Source: Urmitella timonensis (lineage in GTDB: Bacteria; Actinomycetota; Actinomycetes; Actinomycetales; Actinomycetaceae). From it: 64,000 nucleotides of DNA. A program made the position numbers and the translations under genes. The notes under the pieces are model-generated. The model was not told the origin of the DNA. It did no database searches and was given only the letters and a program-made list of their open reading frames with translations. Below are positions 1 through 9,277 of this stretch, piece by piece. Each line of letters opens with the position of its first letter. Positions within the stretch are counted from its first letter, which is position 1. The stretch covers positions 1 through 64,000 of the forward strand of contig FQLW01000004.1 of NCBI GenBank assembly GCA_900120415.1, written 5' to 3'.

Positions 1-398
1 AGCTAAGCTAGGCAACGCTGATGGTACTACGCACCAACGAGCGCGGGAGAGTAAGAAACCACCACAACCCCATTAAAACAGGAGACCAAACCCCCCTAAA
101 GGGTTTGGTCTCCTCACCATATACACACCAAAAAACAACCCCCATCCAGACAACAAACCGAAACAACCAACCCAAACACGAAGCGTTTTGGGTTTCGTCT
201 TGTCTGTTTTTGAGAGAATTGAAACGTCCCAGGCTACGTTTCGTTCCCTATGCGGGTGCTAGTTATCTAGCATGGGATCGATTGTAACGAGCTATCAACA
301 CCCCAAGGCATAGAATGGAACCGGAAGCAATACCTGTCCGAAACGAATCTACCCCACTAAATAGGTTCTCGTTCGGAAACTAAAGATAGAATAAAACC
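1..398. other. Intergenic region, no gene supported
   Basis: I see no convincing gene here. It holds a strong 13-bp hairpin (listed separately) and a weaker hairpin near 178-210, where ACGAA pairs with TTCGT and is followed by a T-rich run that could end plus-strand transcription. GAAACGT (221-227) pairs with ACGTTTC (236-242). Just before the glycosyltransferase, CCGAAACGA (338-346) faces TCGTTCGG (369-376), an imperfect dyad that could be an operator or leader structure. The 88-codon open frame at 21-287 runs through these hairpins and has no recognisable product. Confidence 0.5.
81..113 (-). terminator. Strong hairpin, probable terminator
   Basis: GGAGACCAAACCC (81-93) pairs perfectly with GGGTTTGGTCTCC (101-113) around a 7-base loop. 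Read on the minus strand it is followed by TGTTTTAATG, so it fits best as a minus-strand terminator. The gene it would serve lies outside the window. Confidence 0.5.
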
Positions 399-1619
399 AT
401 GCGTATCGGGATAGTAACGGACTGCTACCCGCCCCATATGGGTGGCATTGAAACCCAAACCTACAACTTAGCGCAGCAACTAAAATCATTTGGGTATTCC
501 CCAGAAGTTGTTACTGCCACCCGAGATGGCTCCTTTGTTGGTCGCAGACTTGAGGGTAGAATTCCCGTACACCGTTTAGGAATGCCAACCTTAGGGTTTA
601 CTCCTATGAATCCGTTTGCGGGGCGCTTTTTTCCTGCCATATTTCCACATTTTGACCTTCTCCATATACACGTAGGGGTTTTGTCCCCATTTGCCCATTT
701 AGCCTTGGAAATTGCTAAAACACTAGATATTCCCACCTTAGTTACCTTTCACTGCGAACTCGCTACCTGGGCACCGCTGATGCGAGCTAGTGGATTTTTT
801 AACCGTTGGGTTGATGCCGGAATCTTATTTTCCGGTGTTTCCTCACTGATGGAATCACAAATTAATCAGTTAGTAAGCCCTAATAGGCAGCGTCAATGGC
901 CAATAATCCCGAATGGTATTGATACTGAATTCTGGGCTCCTCCGAAAGATAAACCCGAGACTAAGCTCTCAAGTTTCTCCCTAGGTAATCAAGTAGAATC
1001 TAGCGCGACTAGGCAGATAATCAGGCAATCAGAAAGGAAAAATGCAGGCAAAGCCAGCTTTGAAGCCGTAAGCGCGATTCGCTTGATGCCCCGGAAACGG
1101 CCTTTAGCACTCATTAAATTCACCAGCGCTGTAAACCAGATTCTAGGTCAAGCGGGGGAGCTAAGATTAAATATCTTCGGAGAGGGCGCTCTCGAACCAT
1201 TCCTAAAAAGGTGCTCCCAGATTCGAAAAGGGCAAGTACGTTTACTAGGACGCAAAGACCAGGTGGGATTGCTTAAAGCCTACCGGCAAGCAGATTTTTT
1301 TATTACCCTGTGCCTGAACGAGAGTTTCGGAATCGCGGCTGCGGAAGCTAGGGCGAGCGGATTACCACTGGCTACTTTGCAACAAAGCCCAGTTAGCGAC
1401 CTCATAAATGAGGGAATCACCGGGATTAGTGCGGAAAATGATTACGCACTAGCTGAAAAAACCGCTGCTGCCCTGCTAGAGGGAAGATTCCTTAAGATGC
1501 ATCAAAACTGTATCAATCAGCCCAGTCCAGTTTCATGGGAACGAAGCCTGCAAGCTACCCTAGCTGCCTATCAGCATGCCCAGGAGTTCCGAAAAAGCTT
1601 CACGCGCGCCTTAAAATAA
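399..1619 (+). CDS. Glycosyltransferase family 4 protein
   Basis: Cytosolic or membrane-peripheral GT-B glycosyltransferase of 406 residues, probably moving a sugar from a nucleotide donor to a lipid or glycan acceptor. The N-terminus MRIGIVTDCYPPHMGGIE is the family start with its glycine loop for acceptor and donor. The C-terminal Rossmann half contains IFGEGALEPFL and the E-x7-E donor motif ESFGIAAAE (E308 and E316). The length fits PimB/PimC-like mannosyltransferases of actinobacteria, but the substrate cannot be read from sequence. Residues 180-225 between the two domains look poorly conserved and hydrophilic. The gene stands alone, facing the IclR gene. No strong ribosome site precedes the ATG. 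Confidence 0.8.
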   Translation: MRIGIVTDCYPPHMGGIETQTYNLAQQLKSFGYSPEVVTATRDGSFVGRRLEGRIPVHRLGMPTLGFTPMNPFAGRFFPAIFPHFDLLHIHVGVLSPFAHLALEIAKTLDIPTLVTFHCELATWAPLMRASGFFNRWVDAGILFSGVSSLMESQINQLVSPNRQRQWPIIPNGIDTEFWAPPKDKPETKLSSFSLGNQVESSATRQIIRQSERKNAGKASFEAVSAIRLMPRKRPLALIKFTSAVNQILGQAGELRLNIFGEGALEPFLKRCSQIRKGQVRLLGRKDQVGLLKAYRQADFFITLCLNESFGIAAAEARASGLPLATLQQSPVSDLINEGITGISAENDYALAEKTAAALLEGRFLKMHQNCINQPSPVSWERSLQATLAAYQHAQEFRKSFTRALK

Positions 1620-1702
1620 ACCCCTAAGCAATAAGTCGAAGCGTGCTCTGCCGGTAGAAGAATAAAACCTCCGGAATACGCAGGCTGACGAAACGAGAGG
1701 TA

Positions 1703-2464
1703 CTACTCTACTACCTGGTTTTTCTTGCTGGCAATAATTCCTTCCGCGCGGCGCATAAAGTCTGAAAGTCGGCTGGCAGCAGCAACTACTGCCGGACCGT
1801 GAATCCTGCCTGGCTGACGACCCATGCGGTCAATCGGCCCGGAAACACTCAACGCTGCCACAACTTTTCCCGAAGCCATACGTACCGGAGCAGATACCGA
1901 AGCCAGACCGGGTTCGCGTTCCCCAATAGATTGCGCCCAACCACGCCGACGAACCACCGAAAGCTGAGTGGCGGTGAAAGACGCACCCTGCAAGCCCCGA
2001 TGTAAACGATCGGGTTCTTCCCAGGCAAGGAGGATTTGAGCGGCAGAGCCAGCTTTCATGGACAAGGTAGAACCGGTGGGGGTGGAGTCGCGCAGCCCTA
2101 AAGGAGATTCACAGCTAGCGACCACTATGCGCTGGTCTCCTTGGCGACGATACATTTGCGTAGACTCTTGGGTATGCTCACAAAGTGCCTTAAGAATCGG
2201 GCGGGCAGATGCCAGCAGCCTATCTTCACCGGCAGCGGAAGCTAATTCTGCGATTCTAGGACCTAAAATAAAACGACCATGAACATCCCGGGCTACAAAG
2301 CGATGATACTCCAAAGCTACTGCAATCCGATGGGCAGTAGGGCGAGCAAGCCCGGTACTGGTAACTAATTGGGCTAGGGTTCCTGGCCCAGCCTCGAGGG
2401 CGGCTAAGACAAGTACAGCTTTGTCGAGAACTCCGACTCCACTTCCATCATTATTATTGTCCAT
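1703..2464 (-). CDS. IclR-family transcriptional regulator, probable LeuCD regulator
   Basis: DNA-binding regulator of 253 residues. An N-terminal winged helix-turn-helix (LDKAVLVLAALEAGPGTLAQL then TGLARPTAHRIAVAL) is followed by an IclR ligand-binding domain with the usual VASCESP and GSAAQILLAW segments. It diverges from leuC across about 90 bp. In actinobacteria the IclR regulator in this position (LtbR in Corynebacterium, NdgR in Streptomyces) controls leuCD, so the same role is likely here by synteny. I chose the ATG at 2464 because it precedes the conserved domain. An upstream in-frame TTG at 2500 would add 12 unconvincing residues and leave little room for a promoter. Confidence 0.85.
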   Translation of the reverse strand: MDNNNDGSGVGVLDKAVLVLAALEAGPGTLAQLVTSTGLARPTAHRIAVALEYHRFVARDVHGRFILGPRIAELASAAGEDRLLASARPILKALCEHTQESTQMYRRQGDQRIVVASCESPLGLRDSTPTGSTLSMKAGSAAQILLAWEEPDRLHRGLQGASFTATQLSVVRRRGWAQSIGEREPGLASVSAPVRMASGKVVAALSVSGPIDRMGRQPGRIHGPAVVAAASRLSDFMRRAEGIIASKKNQVVE

Positions 2465-2553
2465 GCTTTGATACTGCCATCTTATAGCTTGAAATTCCAA
2501 CTACACTTTTCAAAGATAGTCCAAGTTTACCAGCATAAACCTAGGAGACGTAT

Positions 2554-3960
2554 ATGGGGCGAACTCTTGCAGAGAAAGTTTGGGCAGCTCACGTTGTAAA
2601 AAATGGCGAAAAAGGCGCGCCCGATTTGCTCTACATTGACCTTCACCTCTGTCACGAAGTAACCAGTCCCCAGGCGTTCGCTGGATTACGGATGGCGGGA
2701 AGAAAAGTCCGCCGCCCCGATCTCACTATCGCTACTGAAGATCACAACACCCCAACTATCGACATTGATTTACCGATTAAAGACAAAACTTCCGCTACCC
2801 AAATTCGTACCCTGCGTGAAAACGCTAAAGAGTTCGGAATTCGGCTGCACTCCCTAGGGGATAGCGACCAGGGGATTGTACATGTGGTCGGTCCGCAGCT
2901 GGGTCTTACGCAGCCGGGAATGACCATAGTTTGCGGAGATTCGCATACTTCCACTCACGGAGCTTTTGGTGCGCTCGCTTTCGGAATTGGAACTTCGCAG
3001 GTAGAGCAGGTACTGGCAACTCAAACTCTGCCGTTAAAACCATTCAAAACCATGGCGATTAATCTCCCCGGAAAGCTACGTCCCGGAGTTTTTGCGAAAG
3101 ATATTATCTTAGCTATTATCGCCAAAATCGGTACCGGCGGAGGTCAAGGATATGTAATCGAGTACCGGGGCGAAGCTATCGAAAACCTCTCTATGGAAGG
3201 GAGGATGACTATCTGTAATATGTCAATCGAGGCCGGGGCGCGGGCAGGAATGATTGCCCCCGACCAGGCCACTTTTGACTATATTAAAGGGCGTCCTCAT
3301 GCCCCAGAGGGTATCCACTGGCAGCAGGCGTTGCATTATTGGGAAAGTCTTAAAAGCGATAAAGATGCCCGCTTTGACCGGGAAATAACTATCCCCGCAG
3401 ATAGTATCGAACCTTTTGTTACCTGGGGAACTAATCCTGCGCAGGGGGTGTCGCTCGGTGGGAAAGTACCCAATCCAGAACAAATAACCTCAGATAGTGA
3501 GCGGGATGCCGCGCGTCGCGCCCTCAAATATATGGGACTATCTCCCGGTACGCTGATGCGGGAAATCAAAATAGACACCGTATTTATCGGTTCGTGCACT
3601 AATGGACGTATCGAAGATTTACGTACCGTAGCTAAGGTTTGGCGAGGACGAAAGAAAGCCAAAGGGATGCGCGTCCTAGTAGTTCCAGGCTCGGCGAGGG
3701 TGCGTTTACAGGCCGAAGCGGAAGGTTTAGATAAAATCTTTACCGATTTCGGGGCGCAGTGGCGAAATGCGGGCTGCTCAATGTGTTTAGGGATGAATCC
3801 CGACAAACTGGAGGCGGGGGAGCGCTCAGCCTCTACCTCGAACCGTAACTTTGAGGGGCGGCAAGGAAAAAACTCGCGTACCCATTTAGTTTCTCCCGCA
3901 ATTGCAGCAGCTACTGCGGTAACAGGATACCTTACCGCCCCCGAGGATTTAGACAAGTAA
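2554..3960 (+). CDS. leuC: 3-isopropylmalate dehydratase large subunit
   Basis: LeuC of 468 residues, the iron-sulphur subunit of isopropylmalate isomerase, converting 2- to 3-isopropylmalate in leucine synthesis. The aconitase-fold signatures [31 protein letters not shown] and [13 protein letters not shown] are present. C348, C408 and C411 are the expected 4Fe-4S ligands. A good AGGAG lies 7 bases before the ATG. leuD follows after 24 bp, so the pair is one transcription unit. The divergent IclR gene suggests leucine-linked control. Confidence 0.97.
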   Translation: MGRTLAEKVWAAHVVKNGEKGAPDLLYIDLHLCHEVTSPQAFAGLRMAGRKVRRPDLTIATEDHNTPTIDIDLPIKDKTSATQIRTLRENAKEFGIRLHSLGDSDQGIVHVVGPQLGLTQPGMTIVCGDSHTSTHGAFGALAFGIGTSQVEQVLATQTLPLKPFKTMAINLPGKLRPGVFAKDIILAIIAKIGTGGGQGYVIEYRGEAIENLSMEGRMTICNMSIEAGARAGMIAPDQATFDYIKGRPHAPEGIHWQQALHYWESLKSDKDARFDREITIPADSIEPFVTWGTNPAQGVSLGGKVPNPEQITSDSERDAARRALKYMGLSPGTLMREIKIDTVFIGSCTNGRIEDLRTVAKVWRGRKKAKGMRVLVVPGSARVRLQAEAEGLDKIFTDFGAQWRNAGCSMCLGMNPDKLEAGERSASTSNRNFEGRQGKNSRTHLVSPAIAAATAVTGYLTAPEDLDK

Positions 3961-3984
3961 TTTAAGGGAAGAAAGCCTAACAGC

Positions 3985-4632
3985 ATGGATAAATTTGTTT
4001 CCCATACCGGGGTAGGAGTGCCGCTGCGACGCTCCAATGTAGATACCGACCAGATTATTCCCGCAGTTTATTTGAAGCGGGTAACCAAGAGCGGTTTTGA
4101 AGATGGGCTATTTGCCGCTTGGAGACAAGATAAAGACTTCGTACTCAATCTTGACCCCTATGCGAGCGGTTCAGTGCTAGTAGCCGGTTCGGATTTTGGT
4201 ACTGGTTCAAGCCGGGAACACGCGGTTTGGGCCCTGCGCGACTATGGTTTCAAAGTGGTGCTGGCTCCCAAATTTGCTGATATTTTTCGCGGTAACTGCG
4301 AAAAAGATGGCATGGTCGCAGGGGTAATAAGCCTGGATGACTGTCATATCTTGTGGAAACTTATGGAGGAAGAACCCGGTATAAAAATAACCGTAGACCT
4401 TGAAAAATGTCAGATAGTCTGTGGCTCTTTTACCTGTAGTTTTGAAATTGATGACTATACGCGCTGGCGCCTGCTGGAGGGGCTGGACGATATTGATCTT
4501 ACTTTGCGTGACGAGGACGCGATTAGTGCTTTCGAACAGGTACGAGCCGAATTTTTGCCACGAACTCTGCCCGTAAAACCTTTCCCGAGGACGCCTCTTA
4601 CCTCTGCTCAAGCAGTATCCCCGCAGGCTTAG
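3985..4632 (+). CDS. leuD: 3-isopropylmalate dehydratase small subunit
   Basis: LeuD of 215 residues, the swivel-domain partner of LeuC. It begins with the family pattern [23 protein letters not shown] and carries [17 protein letters not shown], the substrate-binding loop. It lies 24 bp after leuC, preceded by AAGGGAAG. The C-terminal 15 residues are variable and proline-rich. No other leucine genes are in the window, so leuA and leuB must lie elsewhere. Confidence 0.97.
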   Translation: MDKFVSHTGVGVPLRRSNVDTDQIIPAVYLKRVTKSGFEDGLFAAWRQDKDFVLNLDPYASGSVLVAGSDFGTGSSREHAVWALRDYGFKVVLAPKFADIFRGNCEKDGMVAGVISLDDCHILWKLMEEEPGIKITVDLEKCQIVCGSFTCSFEIDDYTRWRLLEGLDDIDLTLRDEDAISAFEQVRAEFLPRTLPVKPFPRTPLTSAQAVSPQA

Positions 4633-4861
4633 CCCAATGTGTAGGACGGTTTATAGGGCAAAATGTTTTGTAGCTAGAGGGTAAGGAAAGTAGTTTAGCC
4701 GCTGCGCTGCCCACTTTAGAATCAGTCACTATTACCCCCTTCGTTGTGTCTTTAGTCAAAGCTCGTCCTCGCTAAAGGCGCAATTCGTGCCCGGTGGCTA
4801 TTTCCTAGCGCGCAGACGGGTAGACTAGAAACACTGGGAAAAGCGGAAAAGGAAGTAACAC

Positions 4862-6181
4862 GTGGAGCCGGTTCTTAAAGTACAAGGCGGACATCCCTTG
4901 ACGGGGCGAATAAAGGTTCGAGGCGCAAAGAATTTTGTCCCGAAAGCAATGGTGGCGGCGCTGCTAGGCAAGACCCCCTCCACATTAAACAATGTTCCCC
5001 TGATTCGTGACGTAGATATTGTATGTGGGCTGCTTGAACTACACGGGGTAAAAACCGAATACGAATCCGCTAGTGGTCAGCTCTATATTGATCCCTCAAA
5101 CGTAGAGGCCGCGCAGGTAGCCAGTATCGACACCTTGGCAGGATCTTCTAGAATCCCGATTCTGTTTTGCGGACCGCTCCTGCACCGCTTAAAAGAAGCA
5201 ATTATACCTGACCTGGGTGGATGTGTTATCGGTGATCGTCCGGTCGATTTTCACCTCTCAATTTTGCGTTCCTTTGGCGCAAAAATAGACAAACTGGGGT
5301 CAGGAATCCATATCGCTGCTCCCGATGGACTTAAGGGAGCGGTAATCGACTTGCCCTATCCCTCGGTAGGAGCAACCGAACAAACCCTGCTCGCCGGGGT
5401 GCAAGCCGAAGGAATTACCGAGCTGCGCGGTGCAGCTATCGAACCGGAAATCATGGATCTGATCAATGTACTCCAAAAGATGGGAGCCATTATCAGCGTA
5501 GATACGGACCGCACTATCCGGATTGAAGGGGTTGAATACCTAGAGGGCTTCAACCATACTGCTCTGGCAGATAGAATCGAGGCAGCCTCGTGGGCATCAG
5601 CTGCGCTTGCCACCCAAGGGGATGTATTTGTTGAAGGCGCTTCCCAACCGGAAATGATTACTTTCCTAAATATGTTTAGAAAAGTCGGCGGTGCTTTTTC
5701 GGTAGAGCCAGACGGGATTCGCTTCTACCATCCCGGCGGGGAACTAAAACCAATTGTGCTAGAAACCAATGTACATCCCGGTTTTATGACCGATTGGCAA
5801 CAACCCATGGTGGTAGCGCTTACTCAAGCCCGGGGACTTTCGATTGTCCACGAAACCGTATATGAGAACCGTTTTGGTTTTACCCGTGCCCTCAATCAAA
5901 TGGGAGCACAAATCCAGCTATACCGCGAATGCTTAACCGGTCTAGCCTGCCGTTTCGGGCAAAGAAACTATTACCATTCCGCCGCGATTTCCGGGCCGAC
6001 CCCGTTACATGGAGCCGATATTACTATCCCCGACCTGCGAGGAGGGTTCTCGCACCTGATTGCGGCACTAGCCGCCGACGGTAAATCTACAGTGCATGGA
6101 ATCGATATGATTAGCCGCGGATACGAACATTTCCTCACTAAGCTGGGAACTTTAGGTGCGCAAGTAAAGCTGGAAAAATAA
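4862..6181 (+). CDS. murA: UDP-N-acetylglucosamine 1-carboxyvinyltransferase
   Basis: MurA of 439 residues catalyses the first committed step of peptidoglycan synthesis, transferring enolpyruvate from PEP to UDP-GlcNAc in the cytosol. Lys23 in the GAKN motif and Cys121 in GGCVIGDRPVDFHL are the expected active-site residues. With Cys present, rather than the Asp found in some actinobacteria, the enzyme should be of the fosfomycin-sensitive class. Translation starts at GTG 4862 after AAAAGGAAG. It opens a tight run murA-plsC-gpsA-ddl with gaps of 6-11 bp, linking wall and lipid precursor synthesis. The family is usually about 420 residues. Confidence 0.96.
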   Translation: MEPVLKVQGGHPLTGRIKVRGAKNFVPKAMVAALLGKTPSTLNNVPLIRDVDIVCGLLELHGVKTEYESASGQLYIDPSNVEAAQVASIDTLAGSSRIPILFCGPLLHRLKEAIIPDLGGCVIGDRPVDFHLSILRSFGAKIDKLGSGIHIAAPDGLKGAVIDLPYPSVGATEQTLLAGVQAEGITELRGAAIEPEIMDLINVLQKMGAIISVDTDRTIRIEGVEYLEGFNHTALADRIEAASWASAALATQGDVFVEGASQPEMITFLNMFRKVGGAFSVEPDGIRFYHPGGELKPIVLETNVHPGFMTDWQQPMVVALTQARGLSIVHETVYENRFGFTRALNQMGAQIQLYRECLTGLACRFGQRNYYHSAAISGPTPLHGADITIPDLRGGFSHLIAALAADGKSTVHGIDMISRGYEHFLTKLGTLGAQVKLEK

Positions 6182-6190
6182 GGGGTAACT

Positions 6191-7045
6191 ATGGCCGGGC
6201 AGTTCTCTCGCTTCTATAAGTTTTGTGTACGTGTGGCGCGGATACCGGTTGGGGCGCTCACCCGCCGGCATTGGGAAGGGCAGGAAAATCTGCCCAAAGA
6301 CGGCGGGTTCGTAGCGGTAGTAAACCACATTTCCGAGTTTGACTCCATGACCATGATGCATTTCATGACCAGTGCCGGATATCCGGTACGGATTCTGTGT
6401 AAAGAAGAACTGTTCAGAGTTCCGGTTTTGGGCTCGATTATGCGTTCTTGTGGGCAAATCCCGGTTTACCGCGAATCCAGTCAATCACGCGACGCCCTAG
6501 CGGCCGCGATTGCCGGTTTACAAGCCGGAGAATGCATCACGGTTTACGGGGAAGGTACCCTAACCCGCGACCCCGATTTTTGGCCGATGCGCATGAAAAC
6601 CGGGGCGGCGCGGATGGCGCTACGAGCCCAAGTTCCGCTAGTGCCAGTGGTGCAGTGGGGAGCCCAAGACGTCCTCGACCGTTATGGAAAACACCCCAAT
6701 CTTAAAGGTAAAAAAGACGTGTGGGTTAAGGCGCTACCGCCATTAGATTTATCCGACCTTTATGAGCGAGCCGATGACCCTGAAAGCTGGTACCAGGCGA
6801 CCGCAAGAATTGAAACCGCAATCTGTCGCGGACTAGAACAAATCCGGGAAACAAAAATGCCCCATCGTCCTCTAGACCGAAAATCTGTGCGTCTGCCCTC
6901 CAAGAAGCAGCTGGCTGCGGCAGCTAAAGCCTGGAGAGCCGATAATCCCGGAAAACTGCCTACCCAGCGCAAACCAGGGGAACTGGACCCGTATTTGAAG
7001 CTGGATAGCGCCGCCGCGCCCTCTACCCCTAAGCAGGAAGGGTAG
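6191..7045 (+). CDS. Lysophospholipid acyltransferase (PlsC-like)
   Basis: Protein of 284 residues in the 1-acylglycerol-3-phosphate acyltransferase family, which makes phosphatidic acid at the inner membrane face. The catalytic HX4D motif is NHISEFD (H46, D51). The substrate motif is YGEGTLTRDPDFW, near residue 118. The C-terminal 50 residues are basic and proline-rich, a common actinobacterial extension. It starts 9 bp after murA and lies 6 bp before gpsA, whose product glycerol-3-phosphate feeds this pathway. An exact substrate is not assignable, so no gene symbol is given. Confidence 0.9.
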   Translation: MAGQFSRFYKFCVRVARIPVGALTRRHWEGQENLPKDGGFVAVVNHISEFDSMTMMHFMTSAGYPVRILCKEELFRVPVLGSIMRSCGQIPVYRESSQSRDALAAAIAGLQAGECITVYGEGTLTRDPDFWPMRMKTGAARMALRAQVPLVPVVQWGAQDVLDRYGKHPNLKGKKDVWVKALPPLDLSDLYERADDPESWYQATARIETAICRGLEQIRETKMPHRPLDRKSVRLPSKKQLAAAAKAWRADNPGKLPTQRKPGELDPYLKLDSAAAPSTPKQEG

Positions 7046-7051
7046 TTTGTA

Positions 7052-8074
7052 ATGTCATCCTCAGGTCGCAAAGTCGCCGTCCTCGGCGCAGGCGCATGGG
7101 GGACCGTATTTGCACAAATACTGGTAGACGCCGGGAATGAAGTCAGGCTTTGGGCGCGTAGGGCAGAACTAGCAGAACAAATCAACCGGGGGGAAAATCC
7201 TCGCTACGTGCCCGATATAAAACTGCAGAGAATAAGCGCCTCCAGTGATTTACAATGGGTCTGCGAGGGCGCGACCATGGTGGTGGTCTCCATTCCCTCA
7301 AACGGGGTGCGAGCCCTAATGGAGCAGATACGGGGATTTTTAACTCTAAACGCCACCATAATATCGCTGGTAAAAGGGTTAGAAGCCGGAAGTTTGCAAA
7401 CCATGACCGAGGTGATTGCCACCGCCGGAGCAATCCATCCCTCAAGAATCGTAGCGATTTCCGGACCTAACCTGTCAGCAGAAATCGCTCGTCACGAACC
7501 TACCGGAGCGGCAGTGGCTGGACAAGATTCCTGGCGAGCCGGATTGGTAGCTTCCAGAATCCACACCCATTATTTCCGCCCCTATGTGGCTGAAGATATA
7601 GTCGGGGTGGAAATCGGAGGAGTAGTAAAAAACATTATCGCCATGGCAGTGGGGGCAGCTGAAGGTCTTGGGCTAGGAGTAAACTCCCGCTCGTTCCTGA
7701 TTACTCGCGGACTAGCGGAAATGGTGCGCCTAGGGGTGGCGATGGGTGCGAAATCAGAAACCTTCCTGGGGCTGGCCGGTCTTGGCGACCTGGTAGCAAC
7801 CTGCTCTTCGTCCTCGTCTAGAAATTTTTCATTCGGCTATCGTCTAGGACAAGGGATGAGTATAGACGAAGCGCTAAAAGCATCTGCTGGCACCGTCGAG
7901 GGGGCGCGATCTTGTCCGGTAGTGCGCGAATTGGCACACCGCAAGGGAGTATCCATGCCGATTACCTCCGCAGCCTACCGGGTAATCAGCGGGAAACAGA
8001 CTTTAGAAGAAGCGTTAATATCTTTAAGTTCTGGACCGCGGGTAACCGACGGTCCTAGAGCGCGATTGGTGTAG
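7052..8074 (+). CDS. gpsA: Glycerol-3-phosphate dehydrogenase [NAD(P)+]
   Basis: GpsA of 340 residues reduces dihydroxyacetone phosphate to sn-glycerol-3-phosphate for phospholipid synthesis. The N-terminal Rossmann motif GAGAWGTVFA is intact. The segments ISGPNLSAEIA and VEIGGVVKNIIAMAVG, with the catalytic lysine, define the family. The C-terminal helical domain contains LAGLGDLVATCSSSSSRN. It lies between the acyltransferase and ddl with gaps of 6 and 11 bp, so it is almost certainly cotranscribed with them. Confidence 0.96.
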   Translation: MSSSGRKVAVLGAGAWGTVFAQILVDAGNEVRLWARRAELAEQINRGENPRYVPDIKLQRISASSDLQWVCEGATMVVVSIPSNGVRALMEQIRGFLTLNATIISLVKGLEAGSLQTMTEVIATAGAIHPSRIVAISGPNLSAEIARHEPTGAAVAGQDSWRAGLVASRIHTHYFRPYVAEDIVGVEIGGVVKNIIAMAVGAAEGLGLGVNSRSFLITRGLAEMVRLGVAMGAKSETFLGLAGLGDLVATCSSSSSRNFSFGYRLGQGMSIDEALKASAGTVEGARSCPVVRELAHRKGVSMPITSAAYRVISGKQTLEEALISLSSGPRVTDGPRARLV

Positions 8075-8085
8075 AGAGGATAGCT

Positions 8086-9213
8086 ATGGCGTTAGCAGAA
8101 AACCAAAAACCCCGAGTATTAGTCCTGTTCGGGGGAGAATCAGGTGAACACGGGATTTCTTGTGCCACCGCTGCCGCAGTGGTAGCAGCAATCAACCCTG
8201 AGCGTTATGAGGTAGTAACCGTGGGGATTACCCAGCAAGGTCAGTGGGTGCCGGTCGATTTTAGCTCTGAGCAGTTCCAAATCCGGGAAGGTCAAGTGGC
8301 GAGCGTGCCTACCGCCAAGCAGCAGCTATTCCTGGCTCCCGGTACTGGGAAAGCGGTTAGCCTACCCACGCAGCTAGGCAGCGAATTTTCCCTTGCTGAT
8401 CTAGGAACCTTTGATGTGGTATTCCCGCTTCTACATGGACCTTTCGGAGAGGATGGAACCGTACAGGGGCTGTTGGAAATGATGCACCTGCCCTATGTAG
8501 GTTGCGGGGTGCTGGCCTCGGCTGCGGCTATGGATAAGCCCACCACGAAAGTATTATTGCATCAGGCAGGGCTGCCAGCCGGCAAATGGGAGACCGTGAG
8601 CGCCGCCCAGTGGCAACAAGACCGATTCTCGGTACTTAAACGTTTAGCGCCCTTGGGGATGCCGGTATTTGTGAAACCAGCCCGCGCCGGCTCGTCCTTA
8701 GGAATCAGCAAAGTAAACTCAGCTGATGCTTTGGAAGAAGCAATTGAAAGGGCGCAACAGATTGACCCGAAAGTGATTGTAGAAGCAGAACTTACTGGTC
8801 TAGAAGTAGAATGTGCGGTGCTACAAGGGCGGGACGGACAGGCTCGCACCAGCGAACCAGGGCGGATAGCCATGCGAAGCGATGTTGATTTCTATGACTA
8901 CAACACCAAGTATTTCGCAGAGGACTCGGTTGCTTTGGAAATACCGGCACAGATTCCTGCCCATTTAGCTAGCCAGGTGCGTACTTTTGCTGCTCAAGCC
9001 TTCGAGGCGCTGGGTTGCGAAGGGCTAGCTCGAGTAGATTTCTTTGTCGATACCGCCAAAGACCAGGTAGTAATCAATGAGGTAAATACGATGCCCGGGT
9101 TTACTCCATTTTCTATGTACCCGAAACTGTGGGAATATATGGGGGTTGATTATTCGCAGCTCATGGAAGAATTGATTTCATTAGCCTTGGCGCGCCCGGT
9201 AGGGCTGAGATAG
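8086..9213 (+). CDS. ddl: D-alanine--D-alanine ligase
   Basis: Ddl of 375 residues joins two D-alanines with ATP to make the terminal dipeptide of the peptidoglycan stem. The N-terminal LFGGESGEHGIS, the central LLHGPFGEDGTVQG and the ATP-grasp segments VKPARAGSSLGISKV and INEVNTMPGFTPFSMYPKLWE are all present, giving the complete three-domain fold. The start at ATG 8086 follows AGAGAGGATAG. It ends the murA-plsC-gpsA-ddl run. The last loop resembles ordinary D-Ala-D-Ala ligases, and I see no reason to suspect a D-Lac variant. Confidence 0.96.
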   Translation: MALAENQKPRVLVLFGGESGEHGISCATAAAVVAAINPERYEVVTVGITQQGQWVPVDFSSEQFQIREGQVASVPTAKQQLFLAPGTGKAVSLPTQLGSEFSLADLGTFDVVFPLLHGPFGEDGTVQGLLEMMHLPYVGCGVLASAAAMDKPTTKVLLHQAGLPAGKWETVSAAQWQQDRFSVLKRLAPLGMPVFVKPARAGSSLGISKVNSADALEEAIERAQQIDPKVIVEAELTGLEVECAVLQGRDGQARTSEPGRIAMRSDVDFYDYNTKYFAEDSVALEIPAQIPAHLASQVRTFAAQAFEALGCEGLARVDFFVDTAKDQVVINEVNTMPGFTPFSMYPKLWEYMGVDYSQLMEELISLALARPVGLR

Positions 9214-9277
9214 AAAAACCAGCAATTCAAGGCACTTATTTACCGGTAAACAGAAGTAAACAAATAGGGTTGGAGAT

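Noticed and set aside
21-287. 88-codon frame at the left edge
   Set aside because: It runs through a strong terminator hairpin, is rich in Thr/Pro/Asn by chance and has no ribosome site.
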